DNA from: Actinomycetes bacterium
Lineage (GTDB): Bacteria > Actinomycetota > Actinomycetes > Mycobacteriales > Mycobacteriaceae
DNA length: 8,427 bases
Reading direction: 5' to 3'
Assembly: GCA_023417985.1 (NCBI GenBank)
Contig: JAEZDV010000352.1
Coordinates: forward strand, 1 to 8,427
Under the pieces are notes generated by a model. That model saw only the letters and a list, made by a program, of their open reading frames with translations, was not told the origin of the DNA and searched no databases. The position numbers were made by a program, and so were the translations under genes. Position 1 is the first letter of the stretch; each line of letters starts with the position of its first letter. Positions 1-7,721 of the stretch are shown here, one piece after another.

Positions 1-1298
1 TCGGACTGCGGCCGGGTCAGACGCAGACGTGCGATGCGGCGCCCGTCGAGTTCGGTGACGGTCAGGCTGTTGCCGTCGAGCACGACACTTTCGCCCACCT
101 GCGGCAGATGGTCGAGGCGGTACAGGAGGTAACCCGCGACCGTCTCGTACGGGCCTTCGGGAAGGGCGATGCCGGTCTGCCGGGTGAAATCCTCGACGTG
201 GAGCAGTCCGTCGATGTCGTCGGATGCCGCCGCCGGCGTACCGGTTCCCGAAGTGGCGACGCCGGGCGACCCGTCGACCGGGTCGAACTCGTCTCCGATC
301 TCACCGACGATCTCCTCGACGATGTCCTCCACCGTGACGATTCCTGCGGTGCCTCCGTACTCGTCGGCGACGAGGGCGATCTGCGCGTTGCCGCGCCGCA
401 TGACCGTCAAGGCGGCGAGGGCGGGTTTGGACCCCGGCAGAGCGACGATGGGTCTGCAGAGATCCGCGACGGTGCCCAGGGAGCGTTCGGCGAGCAGCAG
501 GTCGCGAAGATGCACGAATCCGATGACGTGATCCGCACTTTCGGCGATGACGGGATACCGCGTATGGCCGAGACCGAGCGCAAGCGCCTGGGCGTCGGGG
601 ATCGTCGTGTCGGCGCGCAGGAAATCCACTTCGGTGCGCGGCTGCATCACCTCGGACAGGTTCCGTGAGCCGACGTCGAAAACCTCGGTGAGCACGCTGC
701 GTTCGTCTTCCGGCAGCTCCTCGTGGCTGACGAGCATGTCGCGCAGTTCCTCATGGGTGATCTGCTCGTTCTTGAGCGACGGATCGGCCCCGAGAAGGCG
801 CACGAGCGCGTCCGTGGAGACCGAGAGCAGCCAGATGACCGGGCGCATGATGCTCGCGAAGCGGTCGAGCGCCGGAGCCGTGGCCAGCGCCATCCCGGTG
901 GACCGCTGCAACGCGATGCGCTTGGGCACCAACTCACCGAGCACCAAGGACAGGTAGGCGATGACCAAGGTGGTACCGACGAGAGCGAGTGCGTCGGCAA
1001 CCGCAGGTCCGAGCCCCCAGCCGCGCAGTGTCGGTGCCACATCGGGAGCGAGGGTGGATGCACCGAAGGCTGCGGAGAAAAACCCGGCGACGGTGACGCC
1101 GATCTGCACGGCGGACAGGAACCGGTTGGGGTTGCGCGCGAGGGCGGCGGTCCGGCGACCACGCCCGCCACGGCGGGCCAACTCCCGAAGCTGGCTCTCC
1201 CGCAACGACACCAAGGCCATCTCGGTAGCGGCGAACACCCCGCCCACGAGGACGAACAGCAGCACCGCCCCCACGTTGACGAGCGTGCCGCCCGTCAT
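1..1298 (-). CDS. CNNM/CorC-type 'hemolysin family' membrane protein with CBS pair, 3' end missing
   Basis: Reading from the ATG at 1298 there are 432 codons with no stop before the window edge, so the C-terminus is missing. Order of parts: a hydrophobic segment near residues 8-30, further hydrophobic stretches near 62-80, 100-122 and 137-160 (CNNM/DUF21 transmembrane domain, with the conserved GELVPKR at 121-127), a CBS pair around 214-335 beginning MQPRTEV and ending in ADEYGGTAGIVTVEDIVEEI, then a CorC_HlyC-type domain from about 360. The family is commonly called hemolysin, but known relatives (CorC, CNNM, MpfA) are linked to Mg2+/Co2+ transport or efflux, so membrane ion handling with nucleotide sensing by CBS domains is the better guess. 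It resembles Rv1842c as I remember it, whose length (about 455 aa) would leave only some twenty residues outside the window. The ATG has a poor Shine-Dalgarno sequence; the reading frame stays open to an in-frame stop at 1413-1415. It lies downstream of guaA in the same orientation. Confidence 0.9.
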   Translation of the reverse strand, partial: MTGGTLVNVGAVLLFVLVGGVFAATEMALVSLRESQLRELARRGGRGRRTAALARNPNRFLSAVQIGVTVAGFFSAAFGASTLAPDVAPTLRGWGLGPAVADALALVGTTLVIAYLSLVLGELVPKRIALQRSTGMALATAPALDRFASIMRPVIWLLSVSTDALVRLLGADPSLKNEQITHEELRDMLVSHEELPEDERSVLTEVFDVGSRNLSEVMQPRTEVDFLRADTTIPDAQALALGLGHTRYPVIAESADHVIGFVHLRDLLLAERSLGTVADLCRPIVALPGSKPALAALTVMRRGNAQIALVADEYGGTAGIVTVEDIVEEIVGEIGDEFDPVDGSPGVATSGTGTPAAASDDIDGLLHVEDFTRQTGIALPEGPYETVAGYLLYRLDHLPQVGESVVLDGNSLTVTELDGRRIARLRLTRPQS

Positions 1299-1351
1299 AC
1301 CGCGGGCCTGCGGTGAATGCGGCGGGACTGAGATCTCGGGTCGTGGTCCAA
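1295..1351 (-). CDS. Possible 18-codon leader peptide overlapping the CNNM gene start
   Basis: A TTG at 1351 is preceded, 9 bases away, by GAGGAG (plus-strand ctcctc at 1361-1366), the only strong ribosome site in the 131-bp gap. It opens MDHDPRSQSRRIHRRPAV and stops at TGA 1297-1295, which overlaps the CNNM ATG as ATGA. This arrangement fits translational coupling and would compensate for the weak ribosome site of the CNNM gene itself. The ORF is very short and could arise by chance. An alternative is that the ribosome site serves an in-frame, non-canonical ATT at 1352 that would extend the CNNM protein by 18 residues. The peptide resembles nothing I recognise. Confidence 0.25.
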   Translation of the reverse strand: MDHDPRSQSRRIHRRPAV

Positions 1352-1380
1352 TGTTCCGCGCTCCTCGCCGGGGACGTTTC

Positions 1381-1410
1381 AGTCTAGGCAGAGGAGACGG
1401 CGCCACGGAA
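1381..1410 (-). promoter_or_regulatory. Candidate promoter for the CNNM gene
   Basis: TAGACT (plus-strand 1381-1386) fits the actinobacterial -10 pattern TANNNT. A weak -35-like TTCCGT lies at 1405-1410 with an 18-base spacer. The predicted start near 1374 would give a leader of about 76 bases containing the GAGGAG site. The same hexamer TAGACT stands before guaA. The -35 match is poor, so the call is tentative; read-through from guaA is equally possible. Confidence 0.3.
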
Positions 1411-1429
1411 CACTACGACGCGGGAGTAC

Positions 1430-3001
<1,572 letters not shown>

Positions 3002-3007
3002 CCGAAC

Positions 3008-3013
3008 AGTCTA
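3008..3013 (-). promoter_or_regulatory. -10 box placed for leaderless transcription of guaA
   Basis: On the minus strand TAGACT ends six bases before the GTG of guaA, so a transcript starting at the usual distance would begin on the start codon itself. There is no ribosome-binding sequence, which fits leaderless translation as is common in actinobacteria. No convincing -35 is seen at 3031-3036 (CGGGAG). The first three bases of the box are also the in-frame TAG that fixes the guaA start. Confidence 0.5.
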
Positions 3014-3015
3014 AG

Positions 3016-3045
3016 CGGCCGCGCCGGGTGCTCCCGACGCGGCCG
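3016..3045 (-). terminator. Strong GC-rich hairpin between choD and guaA
   Basis: CGGCCGCG (3016-3023) pairs perfectly with CGCGGCCG (3038-3045). After one C/A mismatch, CGGG (3025-3028) pairs with CCCG (3033-3036) around a four-base loop. Twelve pairs within 30 bases, just after the choD stop and just before the guaA -10 box, suggest a terminator for the upstream operon. No T-run follows (CTTAGACT), so it would be of the U-poor kind proposed for actinobacteria. An mRNA-stabilising or attenuating role is also possible. Confidence 0.5.
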
Positions 3046-3059
3046 GACCGCTACGACGG

Positions 3060-4787
3060 TCAGGCGGCCCCGGTCGAGCCGGTGATCTCGACGATGGGCA
3101 GATGCAGCGCACCGGGAGCGCCCTCGGGGACCACCGGATTCTTCGGCGCGATCGGCTGCAGCCTGCGGTACGGCTCGCTCTGGGCCGGGCGTTGGTCCTG
3201 CTCACCCTTGTTCGGCCAGAGCGCTGCCGCGCGTTCTGCCTGCGCTGCGATGGTCAGCGACGGGTTCACGCCGAGATTCGCCGACACTGCGGCTCCGTCC
3301 GCGATGCTGAGAGTCGGGTAACCGTAGACCCGCTGGTACGGATCGATCACACCGTGCTCGGGGTCCGTCCCGATGACGGCCCCGCCCAGGAAGTGAGCGG
3401 TGAGCGGAATGTTGAAGATCTCGCCCCACGTGCCTCCGGCGACTCCGTCGATCTTCTCGGCGATGCGCCGGGTGGCTTCGTTGCCGGCGGGGATCCAGGT
3501 GGGGTTGGGCTGACCGTGGCCCTGCTTGCTGGTGACCTTCCGCCTGCCGAGGGGACTCTTCTTCGTGTACGTCGTGATGGAGTTGTCCAGGTTCTGCATG
3601 ACGAGTGCGATGATCGTGCGTTCGCTCCAGTTGCGCACCGACAACATGCGCAGCATCTTCCGCGGATTCTTCGCCACCTGGCCGAGGAACTTGACCCAGC
3701 GCGGTGTCGGGCCGTCGCCGTCGGTCATCAGGGTCTGCAACAGGCCCATCGCATTCGAGCCCTTGCCGTAGCGCACGGGTTCGATGTGGGTGTCGGGTGT
3801 CGGATGGAACGACGACGTGATCGCGACGCCCTGGGTGATGTCCAGATCCGGGTTCACCGCGTACATGCCCGCTCCGACGATCGACTCGGAGTTGGTGCGG
3901 GTCAGTTCGCCGACGCGATCGGAGAGCGCGGGCAGCGCACCGGTGTCCTTGAGGTGGTGCAGCAGATGCTGGGTGCCCCACGTACCGGCAGCGAGCACGA
4001 CGTGGGACGCCGTGTAGGTCCGGCGGCCCTTGCGCACCCACGCGCCGGTGCGTTGGGTGATCACGTCCCACGTACCGTCGCGTGCCTCGCGCAGATCGGT
4101 GACGGTCGTCAGCGGGATGATCTCGGCCCCTGCGCTTTCCGCAAGTCCGAGGTAGTTCTTGACCAACGTGTTCTTCGCTCCGTGGCGGCACCCGGTCATG
4201 CACTCGCCGCACTCGAGGCAGCCGGCGCGGTCCGGACCGACGCCACCGAAGTAGGGGTCGGGCACGGTGCGGCCGGGCTCACCGAAGTACACCCCCACGG
4301 GGGTCTGGATGAAGGTGTCACCCACCCCCATGTCGTCCGCGACGGATTTGATGACCTTGTCCGCCGCGGTCATCCGGCCGTACTGCACGACGCCGAGCAT
4401 CCGGCGTGCCTGGTCGTAGAAGGGGCTCAGTTCGTCGTGCCAGTCGGTGATGCCGGCCCACTGACGGTCCTCGAAGAACGCCGCAGGCGGCTTGTAGAGG
4501 GTGTTGGCGTAGTTGAGTGAGCCGCCACCGACTCCCGCACCGGCGAGGATCAGGCAGTCGCGCAACAGATGCACACGCTGGATGCCGAAGCAGCCGAGTT
4601 TCGGTGCCCACAGAAACCGCCGAAGGTCCCAGCTGGTCTTCGCGAAGTCGGCGTCGGCGAAGCGGCGTCCTGCTTCGAGGATCCCGACCTTGTATCCCTT
4701 TTCCACCAGTCGAAGCGCGGTGACGCTTCCGCCGAACCCGGATCCGACGATGAGAACGTCGAAGTCCGTAACTCGCTGCTGACTCAA
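3060..4787 (-). CDS. choD: GMC-family FAD oxidoreductase of the ChoD (Rv3409c) type
   Basis: The 575-residue protein has an N-terminal FAD-binding Rossmann motif VGSGFGGS (14-21) with Glu38 at the end of strand 2, the second flavin-contact stretch GAGVGGGSLNYANT (83-96), and a C-terminal GMC domain with AHFLGGAVIG (His465) and GVNPS (Asn508), matching the His/Asn catalytic pair of cholesterol oxidases. Between them GCLECGECMTGCRHG places Cys190, 193, 196 and 200 in a CxxCxxCxxxC pattern like a 4Fe-4S ferredoxin site, not a standard GMC feature. It closely resembles M. tuberculosis Rv3409c as I recall it. That protein is named ChoD, but a role in sterol oxidation is disputed, so the substrate is unknown. 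The start chosen is TTG 4787, five bases after GGAGG; homology begins at DFDVLIVGSGFGG soon after. An upstream in-frame GTG at 4853 would add 22 residues. No secretion signal is seen. It lies between guaB3 and guaA. Confidence 0.9.
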   Translation of the reverse strand: MSQQRVTDFDVLIVGSGFGGSVTALRLVEKGYKVGILEAGRRFADADFAKTSWDLRRFLWAPKLGCFGIQRVHLLRDCLILAGAGVGGGSLNYANTLYKPPAAFFEDRQWAGITDWHDELSPFYDQARRMLGVVQYGRMTAADKVIKSVADDMGVGDTFIQTPVGVYFGEPGRTVPDPYFGGVGPDRAGCLECGECMTGCRHGAKNTLVKNYLGLAESAGAEIIPLTTVTDLREARDGTWDVITQRTGAWVRKGRRTYTASHVVLAAGTWGTQHLLHHLKDTGALPALSDRVGELTRTNSESIVGAGMYAVNPDLDITQGVAITSSFHPTPDTHIEPVRYGKGSNAMGLLQTLMTDGDGPTPRWVKFLGQVAKNPRKMLRMLSVRNWSERTIIALVMQNLDNSITTYTKKSPLGRRKVTSKQGHGQPNPTWIPAGNEATRRIAEKIDGVAGGTWGEIFNIPLTAHFLGGAVIGTDPEHGVIDPYQRVYGYPTLSIADGAAVSANLGVNPSLTIAAQAERAAALWPNKGEQDQRPAQSEPYRRLQPIAPKNPVVPEGAPGALHLPIVEITGSTGAA

Positions 4788-4792
4788 GGCAA

Positions 4793-4797
4793 CCTCC
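4793..4797 (-). promoter_or_regulatory. Ribosome-binding site that decides the choD start
   Basis: GGAGG on the minus strand lies five bases before the TTG at 4787. It is the only full Shine-Dalgarno match near any candidate start and argues for a 575-residue product instead of the longer reading from 4853. Confidence 0.7.
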
Positions 4798-4803
4798 ACC
4801 GAA

Positions 4804-4837
4804 CGGTATTCGTTACCGGCCAGTATGCACTCTGGCC
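4804..4837. promoter_or_regulatory. Two inverted repeats in the choD leader
   Basis: GGCCAG (4818-4823) and CTGGCC (4832-4837) form a perfect six-base inverted repeat with an eight-base spacer. Immediately next to it, CGGTA (4804-4808) and TACCG (4814-4818) form a five-base repeat with a five-base spacer. Both lie between the predicted transcription start and the TTG of choD, so they could be a repressor operator or adjoining RNA hairpins just upstream of the ribosome site. They do not match the KstR consensus I know (TnnAACnnGTTnnA). Confidence 0.35.
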
Positions 4838-4859
4838 GTGTGACTACCGGCACAAGGCA

Positions 4860-4888
4860 ACCCTAACCGTAACCGGGAGTTGCACCAA
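4860..4888 (-). promoter_or_regulatory. Candidate promoter for choD
   Basis: On the minus strand TTGGTG (4883-4888) and TAGGGT (4860-4865) are separated by exactly 17 bases, a good fit to a housekeeping sigma-factor promoter with a TANNNT -10. The predicted start is near 4853, giving a 66-base leader to the TTG start. The same start point coincides with the GTG of the alternative longer reading frame. Confidence 0.5.
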
Positions 4889-4902
4889 GACCGGGAGTTG
4901 CA
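4872..4902. repeat. 13-bp direct repeat over the choD promoter
   Basis: ACCGGGAGTTGCA occurs perfectly at 4872-4884 and 4890-4902, a period of 18 bases. One copy covers the -35 box and spacer; the other lies just upstream of the -35. Two same-facing copies in this position suggest a regulator binding site pair, though a chance duplication cannot be excluded. Confidence 0.5.
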
Positions 4903-4911
4903 GAGACAGCT

Positions 4912-4926
4912 GTGGCCGGAGGCCAC
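4912..4926 (-). terminator. Hairpin after guaB3
   Basis: GTGGCC (4912-4917) and GGCCAC (4921-4926) make a perfect six-pair stem with a three-base loop, 61 bases beyond the guaB3 stop and overlapping the palindrome ACAGCTGT (4906-4913). No T-run follows. It may partly end the guaB2-guaB3 transcript before the choD promoter. Confidence 0.3.
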
Positions 4927-4986
4927 TCGCGCAGACGAAGCGCAGGTGACATCCGGCCACGGTGAAGCCGAGCGGGAAACTGGCGG

Positions 4987-6126
4987 TCAGGCTCGCACCG
5001 AAAGGCCCACCTTCTGGAATTCCTTGAGGTCCGAGTATCCGGCCTTGGCCATCGACCGGCGCAGCCCGCCGACGAGATTGAGCGAACCGAAGGGATCATC
5101 CGAGGGGCCCGAAAGAACACGATCGAGACTGGGGCGATCGTCGTATGCGACCTGGAGTACCGAACCGCGAGGCATCGACGGGTGCGCGGCCACCGACGGC
5201 CAGTACCAGCCGTGCCCGGCGGCCTCGGCTGCCACCGCGAGCGGAGCACCGAGCACCGCGGCGTCGGCACCGCAGGCGATGGCCTTCGCCAGGTCGCCGG
5301 CCGTCTCGATGTCACCGTCCGCGATCACGTGGACGTATCGACCGCCGGTTTCGTCGAGATAGTCACGACGGGCGGCCGCGGCATCGGCGATCGCCGTCGC
5401 CATCGGGATTCCGATACCGAGGGACGCACTCGTCGTCGTCGCCTCCGTGGTCGAACCGAAACCGACGATGACGCCCGCGGCGCCCGTCCGCATCAGGTGC
5501 AACGCCGTCCGATGGTCACTCACACCACCGGCGACCACGGGCACGTCGAGTTCGGAGATGAAGGTCTTCAGGTTGAGCGGCTCGTCCTCGCCGTGCGCCA
5601 CGTGCTCGGCGGAGATGATCGTGCCCTGCACGACGAGCAGATCGATGCCTGCCTTCACGAGCGCGGGGGTCAGCGCCCGGGCATTCTGCGGGCTCACCCG
5701 CACCGCAGTGGTCACACCCTCGTCGCGCACCTGCGCGACCGCAGCGGCCAGCAGGTCGGGCTTGAGCGGCGCGGCATGCAGCTCCTGCAGATACCGGACC
5801 GCGGCGCTCGGATCGGGATCCGAGTCGGCGATCGCCGCGAGGCGGGTGATCACGGCGTCGACGTCGGCGTGCCGGCCCCACAGACCCTCGCCGTTGATGA
5901 CGCCGAGGCCCCCGGCCTTGCCCAGGGCCACCGCGAACGACGGCGAGACCAGCGCGTCGGTGGGATGCGCGAGGACCGGGATGTCGAACCGGTACGCGTC
6001 GAGCTGCCAGGCAGTCGACACCTCCTTGGACGAACGCGTCCGCCGGGACGGCACGATGTCGATGTCGTCCAGTTCGTAGGTGCGGCGAGCCGTGCGGCCC
6101 ATGCCGATTTCAACGAGGTCGCGCAC
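4987..6126 (-). CDS. guaB3: GuaB3-family IMP dehydrogenase-like protein without the catalytic loop cysteine
   Basis: The 379-residue protein is an IMPDH/GMPR-type TIM barrel without a CBS insertion, clearly of the actinobacterial GuaB3 (Rv3410c) type. Conserved stretches include VPSRRTRSSKEVSTAWQLDA near 25-44, VSPQNA at 144-149, VPVVAGGV at 195-202, and VHVIADGDIETAGD at 265-278, which lines up with the IADGG region of IMPDH. The loop that in IMPDH reads GIGPGSICTTR is GFGSTTEATTTS here (222-233), so the nucleophilic cysteine is absent; the only cysteine in the protein is Cys285 in AIACGAD, in a different place. The phosphate-binding DGG is DGD. Classical IMPDH chemistry is therefore unlikely, and the true reaction or regulatory role is open. 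The start is GTG at 6124-6126 with AAGGGG five bases and AGGAG twelve bases upstream; an internal ATG at 6102 is possible. It follows guaB2 by 71 bases and is probably cotranscribed. Confidence 0.93.
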   Translation of the reverse strand: MRDLVEIGMGRTARRTYELDDIDIVPSRRTRSSKEVSTAWQLDAYRFDIPVLAHPTDALVSPSFAVALGKAGGLGVINGEGLWGRHADVDAVITRLAAIADSDPDPSAAVRYLQELHAAPLKPDLLAAAVAQVRDEGVTTAVRVSPQNARALTPALVKAGIDLLVVQGTIISAEHVAHGEDEPLNLKTFISELDVPVVAGGVSDHRTALHLMRTGAAGVIVGFGSTTEATTTSASLGIGIPMATAIADAAAARRDYLDETGGRYVHVIADGDIETAGDLAKAIACGADAAVLGAPLAVAAEAAGHGWYWPSVAAHPSMPRGSVLQVAYDDRPSLDRVLSGPSDDPFGSLNLVGGLRRSMAKAGYSDLKEFQKVGLSVRA

Positions 6127-6131
6127 GCGCG

Positions 6132-6143
6132 CCCCTTTCTCCT
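6132..6143 (-). promoter_or_regulatory. Double ribosome-binding site of guaB3
   Basis: The purine-rich run AGGAGAAAGGGG on the minus strand offers two Shine-Dalgarno-like cores, AGGAG (12 bases from the GTG) and AAGGGG (5 bases from it). Their position favours the GTG at 6126 over the ATG eight codons downstream. Confidence 0.55.
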
Positions 6144-6155
6144 GATTGACGGTGC

Positions 6156-6177
6156 TCCCGTCACACCTGAGACGGGA
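6156..6177 (-). promoter_or_regulatory. Hairpin in the guaB2-guaB3 gap
   Basis: TCCCGTC (6156-6162) and GACGGGA (6171-6177) form a perfect seven-pair stem with an eight-base loop. It lies midway between the guaB2 stop and the guaB3 ribosome site, with no T-run after it. It could be a partial terminator, a processing site or an mRNA-stabilising hairpin that sets the GuaB2:GuaB3 ratio. I see no TANNNT box in this gap, so guaB3 likely relies on the guaB2 transcript. Confidence 0.45.
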
Positions 6178-6193
6178 CCTGCTGCGGACTCGA

Positions 6194-6207
6194 TGCCCTA
6201 CCGGGCA
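6194..6207 (-). other. Small hairpin across the guaB2 stop
   Basis: TGCCC (6194-6198) and GGGCA (6203-6207) pair around TACC, which includes part of the TAG stop at 6198-6200. It is short and may be incidental. Confidence 0.2.
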
Positions 6208-7721
6208 GCGTAGTTCGGTGCCTCCGCGGTGATCGTGATGTCGTGCGGGTGGCTCTCTTTCAGACCCGCCGCGGTGATCTGGACGAACTGAGCTTTCTGC
6301 AGTTCCTCGATCGTCGACGCCCCCGTGTAGCCCATGGCGGCCCGGAGACCGCCGATGAGCTGGTGGGTGACCTGCTGCAGCGGTCCGCGGAACGGAACGC
6401 GGCCCTCGATCCCTTCCGGGACGAGCTTGTCCTCGGACAGCACGTCGTCCTGGAAGTAGCGGTCCTTCGAGTACGACTTCGCCTCGCCGCGGCTCTGCAT
6501 CGCGCCGAGCGAACCCATTCCGCGGTAGCTCTTGAACTGCTTGCCGTTGACGAGGATCAGCTGGCCGGGCGACTCGGTGGTGCCGGCGAGGAGCGAGCCG
6601 AGCATCGCGGTCGACGCACCGGCTGCGAGGGCCTTGGCCACGTCACCGGAGAACTGCATGCCACCGTCGGCGATGACCGGCACACCGTGGGCCCGCGCGA
6701 CCGTCGAGGCCTCGAGGATCGCGGTGATCTGCGGCGCACCCACACCCGCGACGACACGCGTCGTGCAGATGGAACCGGGGCCGATGCCGACCTTCACGGC
6801 GTCGACGCCGGCCTCGATGAGCGCTGCGGTGCCCTGCCGGGTCGCGACGTTGCCGCCGATGATCTGTACGCGGTCGCCGACCTCGGCCTTGAGCTTGGAG
6901 ATCATCGACAGGACGTTCGACGAGTGGCCGTGCGCGCTGTCGACCACGAACACGTCGACGCCCGCGTCCGCCAGCGTCATGGCCCGGGTCCACGCGTCGT
7001 CACCGACACCGACCGCCGCACCGACGAGGAGACGGCCGTCGCGGTCCTTGGTGGCATTGGGATGCTGCTCGGTCTTGACGAAATCCTTGACGGTGATCAA
7101 GCCGGTGAGCTTGCCCTGTCCGTCGACGATCGGCAGTTTCTCGATCTTGTGGCGACGCAGAAGCCCGAGTGCTGCCTCCGCGGTGACGCCTTCGCGTGCA
7201 GTGACGAGCGGCGACTTGGTCATCACCTCGAAGACGGGACGGTTCTGGTCGACCTCGAACCGCATGTCGCGGTTGGTGATGATGCCGACGAGCTGACCGT
7301 CGTCGTCGGTGACGGGGAGACCCGAGATGCGGAAGCGCGCGCACTTCGCGTCGACCTCGGCGAGCGTGTCGGTGGGCTTGCATGTCACCGGATCGGTGAC
7401 CATGCCGGCCTCGGATCGCTTCACCGTCTCGACCTGCGCCGCCTGGACGTCGGCGGGCATATTGCGATGCAACACGCCCATGCCGCCCACCCGCGCCATT
7501 GCGATGGCCATCCGAGACTCGGTGACGGTGTCCATCGCGGAGCTCACCAGTGGTGTCCGCAGGCGGATCTCGCGTGTCAGCTGGCTCGAGGTGTCGACCT
7601 TGCTCGGGACGACGTCCGATGCAGCCGGTAGCAGCAGCACGTCGTCGAAGGTCAGTCCCAACATGGCGACCTTCTCGGGGTCGTCACCGCCGGTGTGCAC
7701 ATGCCCTCCGGTACTACTCAT
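6198..7721 (-). CDS. guaB2: IMP dehydrogenase
   Basis: The 507-residue enzyme oxidises IMP to XMP with NAD+, the committed step to guanine nucleotides, in the cytosol. The TIM barrel opens LGLTFDDVLLLP (21-32) and SSAMDTVTES (60-69), is interrupted by two CBS domains around 108-220, and resumes with VDSAHGHS (260-267) and IGGNVAT (288-294). The active-site loop GIGPGSICTTR has Cys319; IADGG lies at 350-354, and the mobile flap holds the Arg421-Tyr422 pair in DRYFQDD. All catalytic parts are present, so this is the functional IMPDH of the locus, in contrast to guaB3. The start chosen is ATG 7719-7721, preceded by GGAGGG ten bases upstream; the frame stays open to 7916 but the extra 65 residues look unlike any IMPDH. 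It heads a cluster with guaB3 and is divergent from the DUF5319 gene, the arrangement remembered for Rv3411c/Rv3412. Confidence 0.97.
   Translation of the reverse strand: MSSTGGHVHTGGDDPEKVAMLGLTFDDVLLLPAASDVVPSKVDTSSQLTREIRLRTPLVSSAMDTVTESRMAIAMARVGGMGVLHRNMPADVQAAQVETVKRSEAGMVTDPVTCKPTDTLAEVDAKCARFRISGLPVTDDDGQLVGIITNRDMRFEVDQNRPVFEVMTKSPLVTAREGVTAEAALGLLRRHKIEKLPIVDGQGKLTGLITVKDFVKTEQHPNATKDRDGRLLVGAAVGVGDDAWTRAMTLADAGVDVFVVDSAHGHSSNVLSMISKLKAEVGDRVQIIGGNVATRQGTAALIEAGVDAVKVGIGPGSICTTRVVAGVGAPQITAILEASTVARAHGVPVIADGGMQFSGDVAKALAAGASTAMLGSLLAGTTESPGQLILVNGKQFKSYRGMGSLGAMQSRGEAKSYSKDRYFQDDVLSEDKLVPEGIEGRVPFRGPLQQVTHQLIGGLRAAMGYTGASTIEELQKAQFVQITAAGLKESHPHDITITAEAPNYAAR

Noticed and set aside
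1330..1337. GAGATCTC palindrome
   Set aside because: Eight bases without further symmetry or position relative to a promoter; expected by chance.
3102..4520. Long plus-strand ORF of 472 codons opposite choD
   Set aside because: It is antisense to a clearly homologous gene, its product is Arg/Val/Gly/His-rich without known motifs, and it is explained by third-position GC bias.
4804..4818. Possible KstR sterol-regulator site in the choD leader
   Set aside because: The half-sites do not match TnnAACnnGTTnnA in sequence or spacing.
6243..7631. Long plus-strand ORF of 462 codons opposite guaB2
   Set aside because: It is the mirror of the IMPDH reading frame, has no ribosome site or recognisable domain, and shows the composition typical of GC-rich shadow frames.
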